This document shows, one piece after another, positions 24,713-34,686 of a DNA stretch of 64,000 bases. The DNA is from Crossiella equi (GTDB taxonomy: Bacteria > Actinomycetota > Actinomycetes > Mycobacteriales > Pseudonocardiaceae). The first letter of the stretch is position 1; the number at the start of each line of letters is the position of its first letter. Made by a program: the position numbers and the translations under genes. The stretch spans positions 2,108,001 to 2,172,000 of the forward strand of contig NZ_JAGIOO010000001.1 in assembly GCF_017876755.1 (NCBI RefSeq), written 5' to 3'. Below the pieces are notes generated by a model. It was not told the DNA's origin. It saw only the letters and a list, made by a program, of their open reading frames with translations, and searched no databases.

Positions 24713-25621
24713 ATGACCGAGCCTCGTCACTCCGCTGCCCTGCTCTTCGGCACCAACCTGGTCGCCATGGTGACCCCACTGGAGGCGGACGGTTCGATCA
24801 GCCAGCCCGGGGTGACCCGCCTGGTGGACCACCTGCTGGCCACCGGCTGCGACGGCATCGTGGTGGGCGGCACCACCGGCGAGGCCCCGACCCTGACCGG
24901 CGACGAGCTGCCGGACCTGGTGCGCGCGGTCGTGGCGCAGGTGCAGGGCCGGGCGCGCGTGGTGGTCGGCGTGGGCACCTACGACACCAAGGACACCGTG
25001 CGCCGGGCGCGCGAGGCCGAGGCGGCGGGCGCGGACGGCCTGCTGCTGGTCTGCCCGTACTACTCCAAGCCCTCCCAGGCGGGCGTGGTGGCGCACTGCA
25101 CGGCGGTCGCCGACGCCACCGACCTGCCGGTGATGCTCTACGACATCCCGGGCCGCGCGGGCATCGCGATGACCGCGGCCACCCTGACCGAGCTGGCCCG
25201 CCACCCGCGGATCGTCGCGGTGAAGGACGCCAAGGGCGACCTGTACGAGGCCATGAAGATCATGGGCTCGACATCCCTGGCCTACTACTCGGGCATCGAC
25301 GAGCTGAACCTGCCCTACCTGGCGGCGGGCGCCACCGGCGTGGTCAGCGTGATCGGCCACGTGGTCGCCGACCGCAACGCCGAGCTCATCCGCGCGGTCC
25401 GCACCGGCGACCTGGACACCGCCCGCGAGGTCAACGCCGCCCTCACCCCGGTGGTGGAGGCCCTGATGCGCGTGGCCCCGGGCGCGGTGATGGCCAAGGC
25501 CGCCCTGGCCGAGCTGGGCATCATCCCGACCGCCGACGTCCGCCTCCCGCTCCTCCCGGCCGACGCCGCCGAACGAGCCCAGGTGGCCGAAGCCCTCAAG
25601 ACAACCTCCGTCCTGGTCTGA
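24713..25621 (+). CDS. dapA: DapA-family aldolase (dihydrodipicolinate synthase-like)
   Basis: A 302-residue class I aldolase of the DHDPS/NAL superfamily. Schiff-base Lys171 is in AVKDAKGD, Tyr143 in LYDIPGR and the GGTTGE loop at residues 52-57 holds the two threonines used in proton relay. These are as in 4-hydroxy-tetrahydrodipicolinate synthase (pyruvate plus aspartate semialdehyde, lysine and peptidoglycan pathway). It is not next to dapB or other lysine genes and has its own LysR regulator, so it may be a second, regulated copy or a related aldolase. The Tyr-motif reads YDIPGR where I would expect YN[VI]PGR. A 22-bp repeat cluster begins 10 bp after its stop. Confidence 0.82.
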   Translation: MTEPRHSAALLFGTNLVAMVTPLEADGSISQPGVTRLVDHLLATGCDGIVVGGTTGEAPTLTGDELPDLVRAVVAQVQGRARVVVGVGTYDTKDTVRRAREAEAAGADGLLLVCPYYSKPSQAGVVAHCTAVADATDLPVMLYDIPGRAGIAMTAATLTELARHPRIVAVKDAKGDLYEAMKIMGSTSLAYYSGIDELNLPYLAAGATGVVSVIGHVVADRNAELIRAVRTGDLDTAREVNAALTPVVEALMRVAPGAVMAKAALAELGIIPTADVRLPLLPADAAERAQVAEALKTTSVLV

Positions 25622-25630
25622 CCCAGGCCC

Positions 25631-25806
25631 GTGTTGGCCGACCCCGTACCCCGTGTTGGCCCATCCGGTACCCCGTGTTGGCCGACTTCGTACCTCGTGT
25701 TGGCCGGTCCGGTACGCCGGGTCGGCCCCGGCAGCACGCGGCCCGACCGGAACAGCGACCACAGCCTGCGGGATCGGCCAACACGAGGTACGGGATCGGC
25801 CAACAC
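25631..25806. repeat. 22-bp tandem repeat cluster with inverted copies
   Basis: The word GTGTTGGCC begins (or nearly begins) at 25631, 25653, 25675 and 25697, exactly 22 bp apart; a degenerate fifth copy is at 25719. Each unit runs GTGTTGGCC-GAxxxCGTACCxC. After a 30-bp unrelated stretch, two copies appear inverted as GGCCAACAC at 25776-25784 and 25798-25806, again 22 bp apart. The array can fold into a long hairpin. It lies between the DapA-like gene (+) and a TetR gene (-), which converge, so a bidirectional terminator or transcript-protecting role is possible. Because 22 is not a multiple of 3, any open frame here is not a repeat protein. Confidence 0.85.
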
Positions 25807-25825
25807 GGCGGGGGAGCCTGCGGGG

Positions 25826-26464
25826 TCAGTCCGCGGGGTCTCGGGGTGGGGTGCCGTTGGGCGGGACCTGCACCGGGTAGCGGGGCGGTAGCGGGGTGGC
25901 CGCCGCCGGGGCCATGCCGTCCAGGGCCAGGCGCAGGTAGCGGCGCCAGTGGCCACCGTGCTTCTCCAGCGGCGACAGCGAGCCGATCAGCATCATGACC
26001 AGCGGCGGCAGGTCCTCCGCGTCCAGGTCCGCGCGGATGCGGCCCTCGGCCTGGGCGCGGCGCAGGAACTCGGCCAGCGGGGCGTAGAGCGGGCCTTCCA
26101 GGTCGAAGGTCAGGGCCCCGGCCACGTCGGCCGCGCACAGCAGGCGGCGTTCGATGACCGCCACCCGCAGGCTCTCCTCCAGCATGACCAGCATGGCCTC
26201 CACCGGGTCCTCGACCTGGCGGGCGCGTTCGGCGGCGGCCCTCAGGGCCGGGGTGGAGTGGGCCATCATCACCGCGCTCAGCAGCTCGACGCGGCTGGCG
26301 AAGCGTCGGTAGAGGGTGGCGGGGCTGACCTTGGCGCGGGCGGCGATCTCCTCCAGCGAGGCGTCGAACCGGCCTTCCCGGAACAGGTCCCGGGCCGCGC
26401 CGATGATGCGTTCGAGGTTCCTGGCGGCGTCCGCGCGCAGCGGACGAGTGGTTCCAGCGGCCAC
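25826..26464 (-). CDS. TetR-family regulator
   Basis: A 212-residue TetR protein beginning at GTG 26464. The HTH region covers residues about 15-60 with LEEIAARAKVSPATLYRRFA. The C-terminal domain has the TetR_C family pattern (LEESLRVAVIERRLLCAADV) and ends in a proline-rich tail. It transcribes towards the 22-bp repeat cluster. Upstream (26465-26495) an AT-rich segment ACAAAACGAAGGTTATCTGT probably holds its promoter and operator. The target gene is unknown; the divergent small membrane protein gene at 26592 is a candidate. Confidence 0.85.
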   Translation of the reverse strand: MAAGTTRPLRADAARNLERIIGAARDLFREGRFDASLEEIAARAKVSPATLYRRFASRVELLSAVMMAHSTPALRAAAERARQVEDPVEAMLVMLEESLRVAVIERRLLCAADVAGALTFDLEGPLYAPLAEFLRRAQAEGRIRADLDAEDLPPLVMMLIGSLSPLEKHGGHWRRYLRLALDGMAPAAATPLPPRYPVQVPPNGTPPRDPAD

Positions 26465-26591
26465 GACCCGAGCCTAGACAAAACGAAGGTTATCTGTCAC
26501 TTCGCCCGGATTCGCCTTGCCCGCCACCCGATCGGCTGGACCTGCCGTCCCGGACGGGCCGCCTCCCGGTCCCGGTCATAGCTTGCCGGGC

Positions 26592-26864
26592 ATGACGACG
26601 ACTCAGCTGGCACAGGAGAGCGCCGAGGGCATCTTCGAGCGCGTGTTCGGGGTGTTCCTGGGCATCGGCGGCGCGATCATCGCCCTGCTGTACGTGCTGC
26701 TGTTCCTCTGCGCCCTGGTCTCGGTCCTGCGCAACCAGCGCCTCACCGGCGGCGGCAAGCTGCTGTGGGTGGCGGTCGCCTTCGCCTACCCGCTGCTGGG
26801 CAGCCTGGGCTGGTTCCTGTTCGGCAAGCAGGCACGCCTGGTGCGCTCGGACGTGCCCGTCTGA
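26592..26864 (+). CDS. Small PLDc_N-type two-helix membrane protein
   Basis: A 90-residue protein with two predicted transmembrane segments, about residues 18-42 (FLGIGGAIIALLYVLLFLCAL) and 56-76. The second segment, KLLWVAVAFAYPLLGSLGWF, has the W-x-P-x-G pattern of the phospholipase-D nuclease N-terminal (PLDc_N) family, short membrane proteins of unknown function also found at the start of cardiolipin synthases. ATG 26592 follows GCCGGGC rather than a strong ribosome site. A GC-only hairpin follows the gene. Confidence 0.72.
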   Translation: MTTTQLAQESAEGIFERVFGVFLGIGGAIIALLYVLLFLCALVSVLRNQRLTGGGKLLWVAVAFAYPLLGSLGWFLFGKQARLVRSDVPV

Positions 26865-26889
26865 CAGCCCGGGCCCCTGGCGGACAGGT

Positions 26890-26912
26890 GCCCGGCGGGG
26901 CGCCCGCCGGGC
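26890..26912 (+). terminator. GC hairpin after the small membrane protein gene
   Basis: GCCCGGCGGG (26890-26899) and CCCGCCGGGC (26903-26912) make a perfect 10-bp stem with a GCG loop, 25 bp after the stop codon. There is no T run, as is common for actinobacterial terminators. The rest of 26913-27085 shows no gene. Confidence 0.55.
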
Positions 26913-27085
26913 AGCAGTGGCCCACCGGCGACCGCGCGCGCACCGACGCCAGCCCGCGCGCGGCTCCTGGACGGCAGGGCCCTGGACGACGGCTCCGGCG
27001 CCGAGTCCGGGATCCTCGCGGGCATCTCGGCCCGGCGCGGTCCAACGTCCACCCGCTCCGCCCTGGGACAGCTCCGGCAGAGCGC

Positions 27086-27982
27086 TCAGTCTTTCACCGG
27101 CCGCCGAGGGGTGAGCCGCACCCCGGGCAGCGCCGGGGCCGGGATGCGGGCGTCGCCGTGCACCGGGATGTGCCCGAACCGGGTCTGCGCGGGGTCCTCC
27201 CACTCGGCCCGTGCCGCGGCCACGTCCTCGTGGGAGCGGCCGACGAAGTTCCAGAACATCACCAGGTCCTCGGTGAACGGCGTGCCGCCCAGCAGCACCA
27301 CCCGCGCGCCCTCGGCGCTGGTGAGCCCAAGCTCCGTGCGGCCTGGTCCCAGATAGAGCATCGGCCCGGCCTCCAGCACGTGCCCCTCGACCTCGGCCTG
27401 GCCGCTGATCACCAGCACCGCGTGCTCGAAGTCCGCGCGCAGCGGCAGCCGCGAGGTCCCGGGCGAGAGCAGCAGCTCAGCGCCGACCAGCGGCGAGTAG
27501 GTGGTGGCCGGGGAGACCACGTCCCCGAGCGCGCCCAGGAACACGATGCCCTCGACGTTCTCGCCGGTGTAGCGGGGCAGTTCGGTGTGCTGCTCGAAGT
27601 GCGGGGCCACGTGCGCGGACTCCTCCGGCAGCGCCACCCACAGCTGGAGGCCGTGCAGGGGCTCGGAGCCGTCCAGGCTGAACTCGGAGTGCGCGATGCC
27701 GTGCCCGGCGGTCATCAGGTTCAGCTGGCCGGGCAACAGCACGGCGTCCGAGCCGACGGTGTCGCGGTGCCGCACGCGCCCGGCGAACGGCCAGGTCACC
27801 GTCTGCAGCCCGGTGTGCGGGTGCGGCAGCACGGACATGTCGGTGGCCTCGGGCCCGAACCGGTCGAGGAAGCACCAGGCGCCGACGGTCGGACGGCTGC
27901 GCTGGGGCAGCAGGCGGTCCACCCGCATGGCGCGCAGGCCGCCCAGGGGCACCTCGCGCGGGGTGAGCAGCTCGGCGGTCAC
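27086..27982 (-). CDS. Pirin-family protein
   Basis: A 298-residue bicupin of the pirin family. Metal ligands of the N-terminal cupin are visible: His54 and His56 in LPHPHTGLQTVTW, and His98 with Glu100 in HGIAHSEFS. Bacterial pirins bind Fe or Ni; some are quercetin 2,3-dioxygenases, others redox cofactors. The GTG start at 27982 overlaps the stop of the GNAT gene by 4 bp (GTGA), so the two are co-translated and probably controlled by the divergent MarR. Catalytic activity cannot be decided by sequence. Confidence 0.88.
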   Translation of the reverse strand: MTAELLTPREVPLGGLRAMRVDRLLPQRSRPTVGAWCFLDRFGPEATDMSVLPHPHTGLQTVTWPFAGRVRHRDTVGSDAVLLPGQLNLMTAGHGIAHSEFSLDGSEPLHGLQLWVALPEESAHVAPHFEQHTELPRYTGENVEGIVFLGALGDVVSPATTYSPLVGAELLLSPGTSRLPLRADFEHAVLVISGQAEVEGHVLEAGPMLYLGPGRTELGLTSAEGARVVLLGGTPFTEDLVMFWNFVGRSHEDVAAARAEWEDPAQTRFGHIPVHGDARIPAPALPGVRLTPRRPVKD

Positions 27983-28275
27983 GACTGCTCCGGCCACTGC
28001 ACCGCGACCGGGAAGTCCGGGTGCTTGCGCAGCCAGCCCGCGATGAACGGGCACAGCGGCACCACCGTGCGGCCGTGCCCGTGCTCGGCGCCCAGGGCCT
28101 GCTCGGCCAGCACACCCGCCAGGCCGCGGCCGCCGAACTCGGGGAAGACCTCGGTGTGGGTGAACAGGGTGCGGCCGTCCCGCTGCTCGTACTCGGCGAA
28201 CCCGGCGAGCACCCCGGCCACGGTGATCTCGTAGCGGTGCTCCGCCGCCGAGTCGCGCACCTCGATATCGCTCAT
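27979..28275 (-). CDS. Small YjdJ-type GNAT acetyltransferase-like protein
   Basis: A 98-residue protein of the Acetyltransf_CG (YjdJ) group, the shortest GNAT-like fold. The motif FPEFGGRGLAGVLAEQAL carries the acetyl-CoA binding Q/R-x-x-G-x-G/A pattern, and VPLCPFIAGWLRKHPDF is the hallmark C-terminal segment with a conserved Cys-Pro. ATG 28275 is preceded by GGGGAG. First gene of a two-gene operon with pirin. Function of the family is not established. Confidence 0.85.
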   Translation of the reverse strand: MSDIEVRDSAAEHRYEITVAGVLAGFAEYEQRDGRTLFTHTEVFPEFGGRGLAGVLAEQALGAEHGHGRTVVPLCPFIAGWLRKHPDFPVAVQWPEQS

Positions 28276-28301
28276 GCCCACACTCTCCCCAGATCTGGTT
28301 T

Positions 28302-28336
28302 CCATGTCAACCAGGTCGCTATAGTGGGTGACATGG
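28302..28336. promoter_or_regulatory. MarR-type inverted repeat overlapping the marR start
   Basis: CCATGTCA (28302-28309) and TGACATGG (28329-28336) are perfect reverse complements separated by 19 bp; the right arm covers the marR start codon (28333). A second perfect palindrome CCAGATCTGG is at 28289-28298, nearer the GNAT start. Together they fit an autoregulated MarR that also controls the divergent GNAT-pirin operon. Confidence 0.55.
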
Positions 28337-28800
28337 CCGATGCGGAGTGGTTGGACGAGGACGAGGCACGGGCGTGGCGCGGGTTCGTGGACATGCGGGC
28401 GCGGCTGTCGGCCCACCTGTCGCGGGAGCTGCAGAAGTCCGGCATGTCCGACGCGGACTACTCGGTGCTGGTCGGCCTGTCCGAGGCCCCGGCCGAACGG
28501 CTGCGCCTGCACGAGCTGGGCGTGCGGCTGCAGTGGCAGAAGAGCAGGCTGTCCAAGCAGCTGACCCGCATGCAGGACCGGGGCCTGGTGGTGCGCGAGG
28601 AGTGCCCGACCGACGGGCGCGGCGCGTTCGCGGTGCTCACCGAGGCGGGCAGGCAGGCGATCGAGGCCGCCGCGCCGCTGCACGTGCGCCAGGTGCGGGA
28701 GTACTTCATCGCCCCGCTCAACCGGGAGCAGCTCCTCGCGCTGGCCGAGATCACCTCGGCGGTGGTGGCCCGGCTGGAGGAGGACGCGCCGGGCGAGTGA
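28333..28800 (+). CDS. MarR-family regulator
   Basis: A 155-residue MarR protein. The winged HTH spans about residues 35-105, with LRLHELGVRLQWQKSRLSKQ as recognition region and the wing RGLVVREECPTDGRGAFAVLT. ATG 28333 lies within an inverted repeat, so translation or transcription is probably autoregulated. It diverges from the GNAT-pirin pair. A hairpin terminator follows its stop by 4 bp. Confidence 0.87.
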   Translation: MADAEWLDEDEARAWRGFVDMRARLSAHLSRELQKSGMSDADYSVLVGLSEAPAERLRLHELGVRLQWQKSRLSKQLTRMQDRGLVVREECPTDGRGAFAVLTEAGRQAIEAAAPLHVRQVREYFIAPLNREQLLALAEITSAVVARLEEDAPGE

Positions 28801-28804
28801 GTGC

Positions 28805-28839
28805 CCGTCCGACCGGAGGGCGTTGCCCCGGCCGGACGG
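28805..28839. terminator. Bidirectional hairpin terminator between marR and LLM gene
   Basis: CCGTCCGACCGG (28805-28816) pairs with CCGGCCGGACGG (28828-28839) over 11 of 12 positions with an 11-nt loop. It occupies the 45-bp space between convergent genes. Confidence 0.7.
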
Positions 28840-28845
28840 GGAGCC

Positions 28846-29724
28846 TCAGCCGAGCTCGGCCAGGCGGGCGGCCAGCGGCGCGGCGGCCTTGTCGATCCAC
28901 GCGGCCGGGCTGCCCCTGCCGGGCGGGACCACGATGACCGAGGTGATCCCGGCCTCGCGGAAGGCCTGGAGCTCCTTGGCCGCGGTGTCCGCGTCGCCCG
29001 CGTCGACGGCCTCGCTGCGGTAGAGCATGGTGCGCTCGATCTGGGCCGGGTCGCGGCCGAGATCGGCGCAGTGGGCGTCCAGCACGGACAGCTTGTGCCG
29101 CACGTCCTCCACCGAGGTGCCGAACAGGTTGCAGGCGTCGGCGTACTGGGCGACGAACCGCAGGGTCTTCTTCTCGCCGCTGCCGCCGATGAGGATGCGC
29201 GGCGAGCGCACCGGGGGCGGCACGTTCACGGTCTCGGCGAGCCGGTAGTGCCTGCCCTCGAACGGGCCCTCGGTCGCCGGGTCCCACATCTGGCGACAGA
29301 TCCGCAGCGTCTCCTCCAGGCGCTCGAACCGCTCCTTCGTCGGCGGGTACGGCACGCCCAGGCCCAGGTGCTCGCGCTCGTACCAGGCGGCGCCGATGCC
29401 CAGGAACGCCCGGCCGCCGGAGAGCACGTCCAGGGTGGTGATGATCTTGGCGAGCAGCCCGGGGTGGCGGTAGGTGACGCCGGTGACCAGCAGGCCGAGC
29501 TGGACCGTGCGGGTGTGCGCGGCGAGGAAGCCGAGGGTGGTGTAGCCCTCCAGCATCGGGTCGTGCGCGCCCCCGTTCATCTCCATCTGGAAGTAGTGGT
29601 CCATGACGGTCAGCCGGTCCGCGCCCGCGGCCTCGGCGGCCTGCCCGACGGCGGCCAGCTCGGCGCCCAGCCCGGCCTGGTCCGCGGGGTGGTTGAACGT
29701 GGTGACGTGGATGCCCAGTCGCAT
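28846..29724 (-). CDS. F420-dependent LLM oxidoreductase under a MerR-type promoter
   Basis: A 292-residue luciferase-like protein beginning MRLGIHVTTFNHPADQAGL. Family segments include VMDHYFQMEMNGGAHDPMLEG, typical of the actinobacterial F420 group, and SPRILIGGSGEKKTLRFVAQ for the cofactor-phosphate loop. The ATG at 29724 lies only about 7 bp after a -10 element, so the mRNA is probably leaderless. The promoter has the stretched spacer and dyad typical of MerR control. The substrate is unknown, but MerR-regulated reductases often answer to electrophiles or lipophilic compounds. Confidence 0.87.
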   Translation of the reverse strand: MRLGIHVTTFNHPADQAGLGAELAAVGQAAEAAGADRLTVMDHYFQMEMNGGAHDPMLEGYTTLGFLAAHTRTVQLGLLVTGVTYRHPGLLAKIITTLDVLSGGRAFLGIGAAWYEREHLGLGVPYPPTKERFERLEETLRICRQMWDPATEGPFEGRHYRLAETVNVPPPVRSPRILIGGSGEKKTLRFVAQYADACNLFGTSVEDVRHKLSVLDAHCADLGRDPAQIERTMLYRSEAVDAGDADTAAKELQAFREAGITSVIVVPPGRGSPAAWIDKAAAPLAARLAELG

Positions 29725-29730
29725 GGTTCG

Positions 29731-29761
29731 ACGCTAGCCCCTGGAGTCCGCTCCAGGTCAA
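29731..29761 (-). promoter_or_regulatory. MerR-family promoter/operator (19-bp spacer)
   Basis: Read on the minus strand: -35 TTGACC (29761-29756), a 19-bp spacer and -10 TAGCGT (29736-29731). The spacer region carries the perfect dyad CCTGGAG-N4-CTCCAGG (29740-29757). A 19-bp spacer with a centred dyad is the hallmark of MerR-family activated promoters, where the regulator untwists DNA. No MerR gene is in this window. Confidence 0.7.
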
Positions 29762-29791
29762 GTCCACTGTGGAGGGTCCGCCAGCCAGGAC

Positions 29792-30331
29792 CTAGGGCGC
29801 GCGCAGCCCGTCCAGGAGCAGTCCGAGCAGGCGCTCGGTGTGCTCGGCACCTCGGTAGCGCACCATCGCGTGCCCGCCCACCAGCAGCGCGAACACGTCC
29901 TCGCCGGTGATCCCGGGCCGCAGCTCGGGTGCCGCCCGCGCCACCAGCCGGTCCAGCACGTCCCGGAACGGGGCGCACCCGGTGTCCAGGTCCGGTGCGG
30001 CCACCGCCTCCTTGAGCGCGAGGTCGGAGGCACCGGCCCGGGCGACCTCGCCGATGAAGGCGGCCAGCGCGGGCCACGGCCCGGCCTCGGCCAGCAGGCG
30101 CTCGCCGTGCTCGGCCAGGCGGGCGAAGCGGTCGTCGACCACCGCGCGGATGAGGTCGTCCTTGGTCGGGAAGTGCCGGTACACCGTGCCCGCGCCCACC
30201 CCGGCCCGGCGCGCGATCTCGTCGACCGGCACCGCCATGCCCTCGGCGGCGAAGGTCTCATAGGCCACCTGGAGCACGCGCGCCCGGTTGCGCGCGGCGT
30301 CGGCACGCAGGGGCCGGGGCGCTGTTGTCAC
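29792..30331 (-). CDS. TetR-family regulator
   Basis: A 179-residue TetR regulator from GTG 30331. It opens MTTAPRPLRADAARNRARVL, a common actinobacterial TetR leader. HTH residues include VDEIARRAGVGAGTVYRHFP. The C-terminal domain (ALLVGGHAMVRYR) resembles the SbtR-like TetR_C group. It is 261 bp from the divergent GH3 gene; whether it regulates that gene or the LLM oxidoreductase downstream is unclear. No convincing TetR dyad was found in its upstream region. Confidence 0.85.
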   Translation of the reverse strand: MTTAPRPLRADAARNRARVLQVAYETFAAEGMAVPVDEIARRAGVGAGTVYRHFPTKDDLIRAVVDDRFARLAEHGERLLAEAGPWPALAAFIGEVARAGASDLALKEAVAAPDLDTGCAPFRDVLDRLVARAAPELRPGITGEDVFALLVGGHAMVRYRGAEHTERLLGLLLDGLRAP

Positions 30332-30472
30332 AACCGCAACCTACCCGAGCGGGCTTCTTGTGGGGACCCGCAACAAATACCGGGCCAATCGGACAGGGCG
30401 GCACGCTGGCGGTTCACGGACATGATCACTCCTGGCCGGTCCGATCGCACCAAATGTGCTGACAGCGGCATG

Positions 30473-30524
30473 CGAGAGCGCTTCCACCAGACTCTTGACA
30501 CGGTTGTAACGCGGCGGTGAGGAT
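30473..30524 (+). promoter_or_regulatory. CebR/LacI-like box and promoter of the GH3 gene
   Basis: CGAGAGCGCTTCCA (30473-30486) matches the CebR consensus TGGGAGCGCTCCCA at 11 of 14 positions with an intact AGCGCT core. It is followed by a -35 TTGACA (30495-30500) and, 18 bp on, GAGGAT (30519-30524) as a possible -10. CebR-type repressors release beta-glucosidase genes on cellobiose; here the regulated gene would be the GH3 enzyme, whose start lies about 70 bp downstream. Confidence 0.5.
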
Positions 30525-30592
30525 CGGCCAGGCTTACTCAGGGCCGCGCCGTAACCCTCCGTCACTCCCCCGTCTCACGGATCGGATCGTTC

Positions 30593-33250
<2,658 letters not shown>

Positions 33251-33285
33251 CCCCCGGCCCCCGCGGCCAGGCCGACTGAACACCC

Positions 33286-33323
33286 GGAGAACCCCGCCCG
33301 CCCCACGGCAGGCGGGGTTCTCC
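33286..33323 (+). terminator. Strong intrinsic terminator of the GH3 gene
   Basis: GGAGAACCCCGCC (33286-33298) and GGCGGGGTTCTCC (33311-33323) make a perfect 13-bp stem with a 12-nt loop, followed by CTTTCC. Confidence 0.85.
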
Positions 33324-33717
33324 CTTTCCGGAAGCCTTCCTTCTTTCCAGGACCGATTCGGAAAGCCCCCTCAGCACAACCACTTCTCGCCCCCGGCCGG
33401 GTGACGGACAAGCTGGCAGGGCAGCCCGTGAGGGGTCCAACCTGGGCGCGCGACGACACCGGAGAACGTCACCCGATCGGGGAGCGCAGGAGGGCAACCG
33501 AAAGGCCTCGAAAAGCGTTCCGCAAGAGGAAGCGGTGGGCGGCGGCGGGCCCGGACACGCGGGCTCCAACACCGTGCCCGGCGGGGCCGAGGACCCCAGA
33601 GTCCGCGGCGCACGGGTCAGCGAGGCCCAGGCACGCCGGGAACACGGCCGACCAGCCCGCCACCGCCACCCGACGCGGGCGGCGGAACCCGGCCCCGCGG
33701 CCCCACCCCGCCCGATG
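33324..33717. other. Intergenic stretch without a recognisable gene
   Basis: About 390 bp between the GH3 terminator and the 3' end of a leftward methyltransferase gene. Open frames on both strands here are low-complexity Arg/Pro-rich and have no ribosome site or family match by eye. I see no repeat or RNA gene. Confidence 0.5.
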
Positions 33718-34611
33718 TCAACGTTTGCCCTCGATCAAGTGCACCCGCAGCGGGTCGGGGCCGGACTGCCCGAACATCGCCGGGACCGGGCGCCCCAGCC
33801 GGGTCAGCTGGTCGGCCAGGTCCGTCGTCGCACCGCGCCAGCCCCGGGCCGCGAGCCAGGAGACGGGGTCCGGGTCGGGACCCGCGACGATGTTGCCCAC
33901 CAGGAGGTCGGTGAGGGGGCGGTCCTCGGGGGTCGGGTGGGTGAGGTCGGTGTGGCGGGGGCGGCGGGAGAAGTACTCGGTGAGCAGGGTGCTGCCCGGG
34001 GTGGACAGGGCGCTGACCGTGCCCAGCAGGGTGTTGGCCGCCGGGACCGGGAAGTACATGAGCAGGCCTTCCAGGACCCAGATCGTCGGCCGGGTGCGGT
34101 CGAAGCCCGCCGCGGTCAGGGCCGCGGCCCAGTCCGCCCGCAGGTCGGCCTCGACCACCACGCGGCGCACCGCGGGTTCGGTACCGTCCAGGACCGTGGT
34201 CTTGAAGTCGTGCACGGCCGGGGTGTCGACCTCGTAGAGGGTCGTGTCGCCGGGCAGGGCCATGCGGTAGGCCCTGGTGTCCAGACCCGCGCCCGGGAGG
34301 ACCACCTGGCGGGTGCCTTGGGACAGCGCGGCCAGCAGGGCCCGGTCGTAGTACACCGTGCGTGCGGCCAGGTAGGCGTTCAGGCCCGTCCACAGTTCCG
34401 AGGTGGCGCCCTCCGGCGGCCCCAGCCTGGGCAGGCCCACCTGGGTGGTGTCGCCCGCGATGGCGGCGAAGCGGACCGCGTGCGGGTCGGTGAACAGGGC
34501 GTCCGGGCGCGCCGTCTCGACCGCCCGGTTGTAGGCGGTCATCAGACCGGTGTAGCCAACGCCCGCGGGGAGCTGGATCTGGGTCATGTTCTCGGTAAGC
34601 CGTCCGGACAT
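33718..34611 (-). CDS. SAM-dependent methyltransferase (TIGR00027/LCM type)
   Basis: A protein of up to 297 residues of the mycobacterial-type putative SAM methyltransferase group, related to leucine carboxyl methyltransferases. Diagnostic segments are TAYNRAVETARPDALFTDP, VVLPGAGLDTRAYRM (SAM motif with GAGLDTRAYR), LYEVDTP and WVLEGLLMYFP. ATG 34611 and ATG 34587 are both plausible starts. Family members are often many per genome and attach to secondary-metabolite or lipid pathways; the substrate is unknown. It diverges from a small membrane-anchored protein with a perfect dyad between them. Confidence 0.87.
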   Translation of the reverse strand: MSGRLTENMTQIQLPAGVGYTGLMTAYNRAVETARPDALFTDPHAVRFAAIAGDTTQVGLPRLGPPEGATSELWTGLNAYLAARTVYYDRALLAALSQGTRQVVLPGAGLDTRAYRMALPGDTTLYEVDTPAVHDFKTTVLDGTEPAVRRVVVEADLRADWAAALTAAGFDRTRPTIWVLEGLLMYFPVPAANTLLGTVSALSTPGSTLLTEYFSRRPRHTDLTHPTPEDRPLTDLLVGNIVAGPDPDPVSWLAARGWRGATTDLADQLTRLGRPVPAMFGQSGPDPLRVHLIEGKR

Positions 34612-34636
34612 CTGGTTATTCCGCCCCGTTCGGGTT

Positions 34637-34650
34637 GCGTAGTCCTACGC
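34637..34650. promoter_or_regulatory. Short perfect dyad between divergent genes
   Basis: GCGTAG-TC-CTACGC lies midway in the 75-bp gap between the methyltransferase and the 144-residue protein gene. It may be an operator; no regulator is assigned. Confidence 0.35.
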
Positions 34651-34686
34651 TGTCGGCGCTCCGGCCCTGGCAGCAGGCTTGGCGGC

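Noticed and set aside
25631-25806. Possible CRISPR array
   Set aside because: Units are directly adjacent at 22 bp with no unique spacers, and inverted copies are present.
25631-25998. Overlapping short frames reading LADPVPRVG-like repeats
   Set aside because: They come from the 22-bp DNA repeat; the unit length is not a multiple of three and the repeat changes frame at each copy.
33401-34237. Plus-strand 278-codon frame after the GH3 gene
   Set aside because: Arg/Thr-rich, no ribosome site, and mostly antisense to the TIGR00027-type methyltransferase.
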